Shown: in pieces, positions 1 to 6,492 of the stretch
Layout: each line of letters starts with the position of its first letter
Position numbering within the stretch: the stretch's first letter is position 1
Source: BOG-938 sp048498155
Lineage (GTDB): Bacteria; Pseudomonadota; Alphaproteobacteria; Caulobacterales; Caulobacteraceae
Direction: 5' to 3'
Assembly (NCBI GenBank): GCA_048498155.1
Contig: JBEHYN010000047.1
Coordinates: forward strand, 1 to 18,355
DNA: 18,355 nt
The notes under the pieces: generated by a model
The model's database searches: none
What the model was told of the DNA's origin: nothing
What the model saw: only the letters and a program-made list of their open reading frames with translations
Made by a program: the position numbers and the translations under genes

Positions 1-2
1 GC

Positions 3-188
3 AACGCCGGGCAGGGACCGCTTCACGTGGACTTGAGCGCCCTGGACGTTGGGCGCCTTGCGGGGGCTTGGGCGTGTTTGTTAAACTGCCGACAGCGTTC
101 CCTGATCCAGGTCGAAGCCGCCGGCCGGCGGCGCGCTGCCGCAGACCCGCCGCAATCCGGCCCTGGAATTGAACTGACCCTCCCCTAG
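3..188 (+). CDS. 3' end of an unidentified gene (partial)
   Basis: A reading frame is open from the window edge to a TAG at 186-188, about 61 codons, with mostly G/C third positions. It ends 11 bases before the GTG start of the DegP gene, so the two could be cotranscribed. The visible piece contains LHVDLSALDVGRLAGAW followed by an Arg/Ala-rich stretch and ends in GIELTLP. I do not recognise a family. In rhizobia degP follows the cytochrome c maturation genes (cycHJKL), but this tail does not look like CcmH/CycL. Evidence is limited to the open frame, codon bias and spacing, so it could be a chance frame in GC-rich DNA. Confidence 0.35.
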   Translation, partial: NAGQGPLHVDLSALDVGRLAGAWACLLNCRQRSLIQVEAAGRRRAAADPPQSGPGIELTLP

Positions 189-199
189 ACCGTCCTCAT

Positions 200-1780
200 G
201 TGTCGAGTTCAGCACAAAACAGCGAGATGTCCATCGTGCCCCAAAACAAGAAGAGTTCCCTGACCGCCAGCGTCGCCGTGGGCGCACTGGCTGCGGTTCT
301 GGTCGGTATTGGCGGGTATTGGGCCCAGGCCGGCGCCACGCCGGGCCAGCCGGTGAATGTCAAGGCTCCACCCGCTTCCGCGCCCGCCGCCGGCCCCGGC
401 GCCCCGGCCTCCTTCGCCGATATCATCGAACGGGTCGCGCCTGCGGTGGTGTCGATTGATGTGGAAGGCAAAATCGGTCCGTCCCGCGCCGCCTTGCAAG
501 GCGCTTCGCCTTTCGCCTCCCCCGGCGACGGGGACCAAGACGATGAAGGTCAGGGCGGCGCCGCGCCGTTCGACTTCCGACAACTCATCCCCCAGCAGCC
601 ATCCAGGCCGCAACCCACGCAGGCGACCGGTTCGGGATTCTTCATTTCTCCTGACGGCTATATCGTCACCAACAATCACGTGGTCGATGGCGCTGACAAA
701 ATCACCGTGCGCACCAATGACGGCCGTAATTTGAAGGCGCGGATGATCGGTCGCGACGCGGCCACCGACCTGGCGGTCATCAAGGTCGAGGACGGCCAAT
801 ACCCCTATGTCAGCTTTGAGGACCGCGCCAAGCCGCGGGTGGGCGACTGGGTGGTGGCTGTGGGCAACCCATTCAACCTGGGCGGCACGGCCACGGCCGG
901 CATCGTCTCGGCCCTGGCGCGGCAGAACGTGAGCGATTCCAGCTACGTCGATTACATGCAGATCGATGCGCCGATCAACCGGGGCAATTCGGGCGGCCCG
1001 ACCTTCGACTTGTACGGCCGCGTGGTTGGGGTCAATACCGCCATCTTCTCGCCTTCGGGCGGATCGGTGGGCATCGGCTTCGACATCCCCGCGGACGTCG
1101 CGGCCTCCATCACTCGCCAGTTGATCGCCGACGGCAAAGTCACTCGTGGGTACATCGGCGCTTCGATTCAGGATGTGACGCCTGACATCGCCGCCAGCAT
1201 GGGCGTGGAGGCTCGCAAGGGCGCCCTCGTGGCGGATCTGACGCCCGGCGGACCCGCCGAACGCGCCGGCTTGAAGCCCGGCGACATGGTGCTCAACGCC
1301 GACGGCCACGCCATTACCTCGGCCTCCGACCTGACCCGCCAAGTCGGTCTGGCCCGGGGCGGCGACACCATCCGGCTGCAAGTCCGGCGCGACGGCCAAG
1401 TGCGCGAGATCATGGTCAAGTCGGGCATCCGGCCCGAGGAGGCGTCCTTGCGCACGCGGGCTCCCGGCAAGAGCGGGCCGGACCCCAGCGGCGCCGCAGC
1501 CCGAATCCTGGGCTTGAGCGTAACTCCCAACGACAACGGCGGTTTGGTGGTCCAGGGCGTACAGCGCAACTCCGACGCCGCCCAGAAGGGGCTGCAGGCG
1601 GGCGACGTGATCGTCCAGGCCAATGGCCATGACGTCGGCGCCACGGCGGCGCTATCGGCGGCGGTGGCCGAAGCCAAGAAAGCCGGACGCAAGGACGTTC
1701 TGCTGTTGATCGCGCGGGGCGGCCAGCACATCTTCGTGCCGGTGCATATCGAGGCCGATGCCGACGACGCCAAGGGCTAA
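200..1780 (+). CDS. degP: Do-family periplasmic serine endoprotease (DegP/HtrA)
   Basis: An envelope quality-control protease that degrades or refolds misfolded periplasmic proteins. The 526-residue product has a hydrophobic N-terminal segment at about residues 22-45 (signal or anchor), a Pro/Ala linker, a trypsin-like domain and two PDZ domains (about 317-405 and 432-520). The catalytic triad is complete: His160 in NNHVVDG, Asp190 in ATDLAVI and Ser264 in GNSGGP. Length and domain order match alphaproteobacterial Do proteases. The start is uncertain: GTG at 200 or ATG at 227 (residue 10) would both keep the signal segment, and neither has a strong Shine-Dalgarno sequence. It lies 11 bases after an open frame and is followed by a clear terminator. 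Acidic and Gly-rich residues 100-125 form the usual disordered LA-type loop. No heat-shock promoter could be identified. Confidence 0.95.
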   Translation: MSSSAQNSEMSIVPQNKKSSLTASVAVGALAAVLVGIGGYWAQAGATPGQPVNVKAPPASAPAAGPGAPASFADIIERVAPAVVSIDVEGKIGPSRAALQGASPFASPGDGDQDDEGQGGAAPFDFRQLIPQQPSRPQPTQATGSGFFISPDGYIVTNNHVVDGADKITVRTNDGRNLKARMIGRDAATDLAVIKVEDGQYPYVSFEDRAKPRVGDWVVAVGNPFNLGGTATAGIVSALARQNVSDSSYVDYMQIDAPINRGNSGGPTFDLYGRVVGVNTAIFSPSGGSVGIGFDIPADVAASITRQLIADGKVTRGYIGASIQDVTPDIAASMGVEARKGALVADLTPGGPAERAGLKPGDMVLNADGHAITSASDLTRQVGLARGGDTIRLQVRRDGQVREIMVKSGIRPEEASLRTRAPGKSGPDPSGAAARILGLSVTPNDNGGLVVQGVQRNSDAAQKGLQAGDVIVQANGHDVGATAALSAAVAEAKKAGRKDVLLLIARGGQHIFVPVHIEADADDAKG

Positions 1781-1811
1781 AAAACCCACAAGGCAAAAAC
1801 CTGCAATGAAT

Positions 1812-1847
1812 GGGCGGCGCTGCTTGAACAGCGGGGCCGCCCTTTTT
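1812..1847 (+). terminator. Intrinsic terminator of the degP gene
   Basis: GGGCGGC at 1812-1818 pairs with GCCGCCC at 1836-1842. An inner GCTG/CAGC stem (1819-1822 with 1829-1832) carries a six-base loop, and GGG at 1833-1835 is a bulge. Five Ts follow at 1843-1847. It sits 31 bases after the degP stop codon. Confidence 0.75.
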
Positions 1848-1875
1848 CAGCTGCGGTATCCCTTGCGCGCCACGA

Positions 1876-2139
1876 TCACGCGCTGCATGGGCGCCAGCTT
1901 GGCCACACGTAGTCGGGGACATGCACGAGCGTCGCGCTGGCGCTGGCGCCGATCCCGTCCACGGTCTCATTGCCGTTAATCAGGGCCCAGGTGGCCAATC
2001 CGCTGCCTGCGTCTTCGATGCTCGTCACGCCACGGGGAAGGTCGAGCTTTCCGCCCCAACGCCACTCGGCTGCGTTCGCCGGGCCGCTCAAAAACCCAAA
2101 CAAAATCAATAGTGGGGCAACGGTCTTGAAAGCGCGCAT
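1876..2139 (-). CDS. Small secreted protein of unknown function, possibly frameshifted at the 3' end
   Basis: The 87-residue frame begins with a convincing signal peptide (basic MRAFK, a hydrophobic core, cleavage after GPANA), followed by a mature part starting AEWRWGGKLDL. It contains no cysteine in the conserved-looking part and I do not recognise a family. The last residues (WPSWRPCSA) look like out-of-frame translation. In the frame shifted by one base, the same DNA reads KLAPMQRVIVARKGYRS and stops at 1847-1849, with normal G/C-rich third positions. The real or ancestral gene may thus end at 1847, directly against the T-tract of the convergent degP terminator. The upstream 240-bp region to 2380 is noticeably AT-richer and must hold divergent promoters for this gene and the cupredoxin gene, but I could not define them. 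Confidence 0.5.
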   Translation of the reverse strand: MRAFKTVAPLLILFGFLSGPANAAEWRWGGKLDLPRGVTSIEDAGSGLATWALINGNETVDGIGASASATLVHVPDYVWPSWRPCSA

Positions 2140-2380
2140 GCTTGACGTCTCACTGACGCGGACAAATTCATCTCAGTCCTGAAGCATTGCTCAGATAGTC
2201 TTGAGAAACTGATTCCAAGATTTGAGGGAGAAATTCAATCTGAGAAGAATTCGGGGAAGCGGAACCAATATACAACCAAAAATAAATTTACACTCTCCCG
2301 TGACCGCCAAGCGTGAGTCGACTTGCTGATTTTCATCCGATTTACCGGGTCTTTACACGTGGGCGCCTAGCATAAATCCC

Positions 2381-2998
2381 ATGCGCATAGTTCTCGCTTT
2401 GCTTTTTATGATGATCGCAGGATCGCCGGCGCTGGCTGCGGAACTTTCGCTTTCCCTCAAGACGCCGTCCGGCGAGCCCGTGAGGGACGCCGTACTGACG
2501 TTCCGGCCCGCGTCGGGCGCCCCCGCGCCACGGTCCCAGGGGCCCTACGTCATGGTGCAGGAAGATATCCATTTTCGTCCGTTTGTCCTGATCGTACCGG
2601 TCGGCGCTGAGGTTAGCTTTCCCAACCACGATAAGGTTCGTCACCACGTCTACTCGTTCTCTCAGGCCAAGCGCTTTGAGCTGAAACTCTACGGCCATGA
2701 CGAAACCCGGACCGTGCGCTTCGAAAAGGCCGGGGTGGTGGCCCTGGGCTGCAATATTCACGACACCATGAGCGCCTTCATCGACGTTGTCGAAACGCCC
2801 TTTGCCGTCAAGACCGACGAGCGCGGCGAAGCTGTTCTGGCCGATCTGCCGGCGGGGCCGGGCACACTGACCATTTGGCACCCTTACCTGAAGGCGCCGC
2901 GAAATGAGCAGGTGCACGCAGTAACGGTCGGCGGCGGTCGGCAATCCTACGTCGTGGACCTGCGCGCCGCACCGGCGGCCATGTCCATGGCTCATTAG
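2381..2998 (+). CDS. Secreted cupredoxin-like protein (annotated elsewhere as 'methylamine utilization protein')
   Basis: A 205-residue exported protein. Signal peptide at residues 1-19 (MRIVLALLF..., cleavage near ALA-AE). The body resembles the plastocyanin-like family often labelled 'methylamine utilization protein', although no methylamine genes are present here. Putative type-1 copper ligands are visible: His88/His89 in VRHHVYSF, then Cys124, His127 and Met130 in GCNIHDTM. A carboxypeptidase-regulatory-like beta domain (KTDERGEAVLADLPAGPGTL) follows. The gene is 12 bases upstream of a membrane HAMP-GGDEF-EAL gene and is almost certainly cotranscribed with it, which suggests the copper protein feeds a periplasmic signal to, or is controlled by, that c-di-GMP enzyme. 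The link is inference from gene order. Confidence 0.85.
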   Translation: MRIVLALLFMMIAGSPALAAELSLSLKTPSGEPVRDAVLTFRPASGAPAPRSQGPYVMVQEDIHFRPFVLIVPVGAEVSFPNHDKVRHHVYSFSQAKRFELKLYGHDETRTVRFEKAGVVALGCNIHDTMSAFIDVVETPFAVKTDERGEAVLADLPAGPGTLTIWHPYLKAPRNEQVHAVTVGGGRQSYVVDLRAAPAAMSMAH

Positions 2999-3010
2999 AA
3001 TGTCTGCGCT

Positions 3011-5371
3011 GTGAGGTTCCGTCGTCTCCAGACCAAGCTCAGCGTTCTGTACGGGGCGCTGTTCGGCCTTATGCTCGCCGTGTTGGCGGCGGCCAGCTAT
3101 TTCGCCATCACCGGCAACGTGCGTGACGCGGCCCGCAGCGAGTTGCAGGCTGATGGAGCCGTGTTTGACCGCCTGTGGCAACTGAAGTCGCAACAGCTTC
3201 AAGATAGCGCGGACCTTCTCGCGCATGATTTCGGGTTCCGGGCGGCCGTGGCGACCCACGACGAGGCCACGACTCAATCGGCTTTGGAGAATCTGCGACG
3301 GCGGCTAGGGCTGGGCAAGGCATTCATCGTCGGCCTGGATGGCGGGGTGACGGGCCTGAGCAGCCGACAGCTCGACGACGGCGCCGACAATCTATGGCAG
3401 GTATTGGACGATCAGGACGACGCTTCGGGCGCCCTGATGATCGACGGCGAGCCATATCAAGCCATCTCCGCCCCCATATTGGCGCCCGCGCCGGTGGGCT
3501 GGGTGGTCTTCGCCGCCAAGCTTGATCGCAATGAGCTGAACTCCTTGGAACGTCTCTCGGCCGCGCCGCTGAACGCGGCCTTGCTTATCCGCAAAGGCGG
3601 CGGGCCGTGGCGGACCATGGCGGCCGCAATCAATCCCAAAGACAGCGCCCTGATCGATCGCTTCGCCCAGAGGGACTTGGCGGCGAAAGGGCGGGCCTTG
3701 CCCCTGAAACTCGCCAGCGGTCCGTCACTGGCGCTGGTCAAGCCTCTCAAAACCCTCGACTCCGGCGCCCAGGCCGGTCTGTTGCTGAGCTATCCCCTGG
3801 CCAAGGCCTTGGCGCCGTATCAACCCATGCTTTGGGCCGTGGCGCTGCTGGGCGGCTTCAGCCTCCTCGCCCTGCTGACCGGCAGCGGTCTTTTGGCGGC
3901 GAGCCTGACCCGCCCTCTGGCCGCCCTCGACGAGGCCGCTCGCCGCCTGGCCCGGGGCGAACACGCCCATGTGGAAGTCACCTCGGACGACGAGGTTGGA
4001 CGCCTGGCCGAAAGCTTCAACACCATGGCCGCCGAGATTGGCGAGCGCGAGCGGCGCATTATCCAACTTGCGCTCAACGACAGCGAGACCGGCTTGTCCA
4101 ATCGACGGGCCATGACCCAGCATCTGGAGGCCTTGGCGGCCGAGCCCGACGCTGGCGTGGTGGTCTGCGCGGCTCTGGGCATTGAGCGCTTCTCATTGGT
4201 CAGAAGCGCCATCGGCTACGGCATGGTCAGCGCCTTGCTGACGGAATTGGGTGCGAGGGTCGTCGCCTATCGCGCGGACCTGCATCCCGCGCGGATGGCC
4301 ACCAGCATCCTTGGCGTAACCTTCCGCGCCCGCGATGAAGGCGACGCAAAGCGAGTCCTGACCGGTCTGGCCCAGGCGCTTGAGCGGCCCATAAGCCTGG
4401 GCGCCACGGCGGTCGATGTGGGCCTCACTTGCGGCTTCGCCGTCATGGGCGTCCACGCTGACAATTGTCTGAGCCTGCTGGAGCGGTCCAATGTCGCCCT
4501 GGATCAGGCGCGCGGCCAACGACGTCGGCTCGCGACGTTCGACGAGCAGGCCTACGGCGATCCCGCCAGCAATCTCACCCTGATGAGCGAGATGCTTCAG
4601 GCGGCCGCGACCGGCGATCTGTCCCTGCACTACCAGCCGAAGCTGGATCTGCGGTCGGGCAATACGTTCGCCGCAGAGGCCCTAGTCCGCTGGCGGCACC
4701 CGACGCGGGGGATGCTGTCGCCGGACCTGTTTGTCGGCATGGCCGAGGAAACGGGTCATATCCGGGCCTTGACCGATTGGGTGCTGGATCGCGCGATCGC
4801 CGATCAGGCCGCCCTGCGCGAGTTAGGTTGCGATCTGGAGGTGTCGATCAATATTTCCGGGCGCCTAGTGGGCGATCGCGATTTTGCCCAGCACGCCATG
4901 GCCCGCATCGCGCAGAGCGACGCCAAGCTGTGCTTCGAGATCACGGAAACCGCCGTCATCGACAACCCCAAGCTCGCTTTGGAATTGATCGAAGGCTACG
5001 CCAGGGCCGGCATTCCCATCTCTATCGACGACTACGGTTCGGGCCTGTCATCTTTGGCCTATCTGAAAGAGATCGCAGCGCAGGAACTGAAGATCGATAA
5101 GGCCTTTGTGCTGGGCCTGGCCGCAGGCCAAAGAGATGCTCTGCTAATCAAGTCCACCGTCGATCTTGCGCACGCCTTGGGACTGAAGGTCGTGGCTGAA
5201 GGGGTGGAGACGGCGGAAGCCGCAGCCATCCTCACCGCCATGGGCTGCGATTACGCCCAGGGCTTCTACTTCGCCCGCCCGATGCCACGCGAGCAGCTGC
5301 TCGAGTTCGTCGCCCGGCAAGCCCACTCTGAGCCTGTTCTCCCGGCCCGCCGAGCCTCCAGGCGGACCTGA
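3011..5371 (+). CDS. Membrane c-di-GMP phosphodiesterase: HAMP, degenerate GGDEF, EAL
   Basis: A 786-residue inner-membrane signalling protein. A transmembrane helix at about 10-33 and another at 273-298 enclose a periplasmic sensor of about 240 residues. A HAMP linker follows (299-350, with DDEVGRLAESFNTMAAEI). The GGDEF domain (355-510) is degenerate: the active-site loop reads SILGVTF at 432-438 instead of GG(D/E)EF, so cyclase activity is unlikely. The EAL domain (535-775) keeps its catalytic signature: EAL at 556-558, DDYGSG from Asp673, KIDK at 694-697 and EGVET from Glu730. The expected reaction is c-di-GMP to pGpG, gated by the periplasmic sensor. The start is GTG at 3011, 12 bases after the cupredoxin gene's stop codon. 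The degenerate GGDEF may bind GTP as an allosteric module, as known for other tandem proteins. Confidence 0.93.
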   Translation: MRFRRLQTKLSVLYGALFGLMLAVLAAASYFAITGNVRDAARSELQADGAVFDRLWQLKSQQLQDSADLLAHDFGFRAAVATHDEATTQSALENLRRRLGLGKAFIVGLDGGVTGLSSRQLDDGADNLWQVLDDQDDASGALMIDGEPYQAISAPILAPAPVGWVVFAAKLDRNELNSLERLSAAPLNAALLIRKGGGPWRTMAAAINPKDSALIDRFAQRDLAAKGRALPLKLASGPSLALVKPLKTLDSGAQAGLLLSYPLAKALAPYQPMLWAVALLGGFSLLALLTGSGLLAASLTRPLAALDEAARRLARGEHAHVEVTSDDEVGRLAESFNTMAAEIGERERRIIQLALNDSETGLSNRRAMTQHLEALAAEPDAGVVVCAALGIERFSLVRSAIGYGMVSALLTELGARVVAYRADLHPARMATSILGVTFRARDEGDAKRVLTGLAQALERPISLGATAVDVGLTCGFAVMGVHADNCLSLLERSNVALDQARGQRRRLATFDEQAYGDPASNLTLMSEMLQAAATGDLSLHYQPKLDLRSGNTFAAEALVRWRHPTRGMLSPDLFVGMAEETGHIRALTDWVLDRAIADQAALRELGCDLEVSINISGRLVGDRDFAQHAMARIAQSDAKLCFEITETAVIDNPKLALELIEGYARAGIPISIDDYGSGLSSLAYLKEIAAQELKIDKAFVLGLAAGQRDALLIKSTVDLAHALGLKVVAEGVETAEAAAILTAMGCDYAQGFYFARPMPREQLLEFVARQAHSEPVLPARRASRRT

Positions 5372-5413
5372 GCCGCCGCTGGACGGGGGCCGCGCTTTGG
5401 CTGAAATAAAGCC

Positions 5414-6400
5414 ATGCGCCTGAAACCGCCCTTCGGACTAGACCCCTTCCTCCTCATCCTGCTCGCCGATGTGGCGACAGCAACGCTTCTGCCGTGTCGC
5501 GGCGAGACAGCCGTCTTCTTTAGTGGGTTCGCCGTCGCGGTGATCGCCCTGTTGTTCTTTTTGCATGGGGCCAAGCTGTCGCGCGACGCGATCTGGGCGG
5601 GCGTCGGCCATTGGCGGCTGCATCTGCTGGTGGCGGTTTCCACCTTCGCGCTGTTTCCCGCCCTGGGTTTGACGATGCGCGCCCTAGGACAGGGGCTGCT
5701 GGACCCAGGCATGACCGCCGGGGTCCTGTTCCTGTGCCTCCTGCCCTCAACCGTCCAGTCGTCCATCGCCTTCACCTCCATCGCCGGCGGCAACACCCCC
5801 GCGGCGGTGTGCAGCGCCACCTTGTCCAATGTGCTCGGCATATTTTTGACCCCGGTCTTGGTGGGCCTGTTCATGGGTGCGCGGGCCAAGGGCGGCGGGG
5901 TATCGATCCAATCCATCGAAGCCATCGCCCTGCAATTGCTCCTGCCCTTTATCGCGGGACACCTATCGCGGCCCTTGACCCAGAATCTCCTTAACCGGAT
6001 GAAACCGTTGGTGAACTTTGTCGACCGCGGATCGATTCTGGTCGTGATCTACACTGCCTTCAGCGCCGCCGTGGTGGAAGGAATCTGGAGTAAGGTTTCG
6101 CCGGGCGACATCGCCATGGTGCTGGCGATCTGCGTGGTGCTCCTGGCCGTCGTCATGGGCGCCACCACCTGGGCGGCGCGAGCGTTCGGATTCTCACGCG
6201 AGGACGAGATCGCCATCGTCTTCTGCGGCTCCAAGAAAAGCCTGGCCTCGGGCGTGCCCATGGCCGGGGTCCTGTTCCCGGCCGCCGCCGTGGGGGCGAT
6301 CATTGTCCCGCTCATGCTGTTCCACCAGATTCAGCTGATGGTCTGCGCCGTCCTGGCCCGGCGCTACGCGGCCTCGACGCGGCGTTCGCCATCGCGCTGA
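5414..6400 (+). CDS. Bile acid:sodium symporter-like (SBF-like, YfeH-type) membrane transporter
   Basis: A 328-residue polytopic inner-membrane protein with about nine to ten hydrophobic segments spread along its length. It belongs to the SBF-like branch related to E. coli YfeH. Family-typical stretches are LLPSTVQSSIAFTSIAGGN (about residues 112-130) and FCGSKKSLASGVPMAGVLFP near residues 273-292. Length fits the family. Substrate is unknown; relatives are annotated as bile acid:Na+ symporters only by homology. The ATG at 5414 is 43 bases after the EAL gene stop, on the same strand, so read-through from that operon is possible. No regulatory site is visible. Confidence 0.9.
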   Translation: MRLKPPFGLDPFLLILLADVATATLLPCRGETAVFFSGFAVAVIALLFFLHGAKLSRDAIWAGVGHWRLHLLVAVSTFALFPALGLTMRALGQGLLDPGMTAGVLFLCLLPSTVQSSIAFTSIAGGNTPAAVCSATLSNVLGIFLTPVLVGLFMGARAKGGGVSIQSIEAIALQLLLPFIAGHLSRPLTQNLLNRMKPLVNFVDRGSILVVIYTAFSAAVVEGIWSKVSPGDIAMVLAICVVLLAVVMGATTWAARAFGFSREDEIAIVFCGSKKSLASGVPMAGVLFPAAAVGAIIVPLMLFHQIQLMVCAVLARRYAASTRRSPSR

Positions 6401-6492
6401 TCAACGCGCGCCGGCTCTACCCCGGCGCCCTCTCTGCGGGTGGGCCCTGTGCTTACGCGGCTTAACGCTTCGGAAAGCGCGCTGGGCCGACA

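Noticed and set aside
209..1630. Long open frame antisense to the DegP gene (473 codons)
   Set aside because: It mirrors the codon bias of the real gene; the plus strand encodes a complete protease with catalytic triad and PDZ domains.
2342..3277. Minus-strand frame across the cupredoxin gene (311 codons)
   Set aside because: Antisense of a gene with signal peptide and copper motif; composition is not protein-like.
6439..6452. GG-N10-GC sigma-54-like spacing upstream of the FlaEY-like gene
   Set aside because: The bases around the GG and GC match the TGGCAC/TTGC consensus poorly, and this spacing is frequent by chance in GC-rich DNA.
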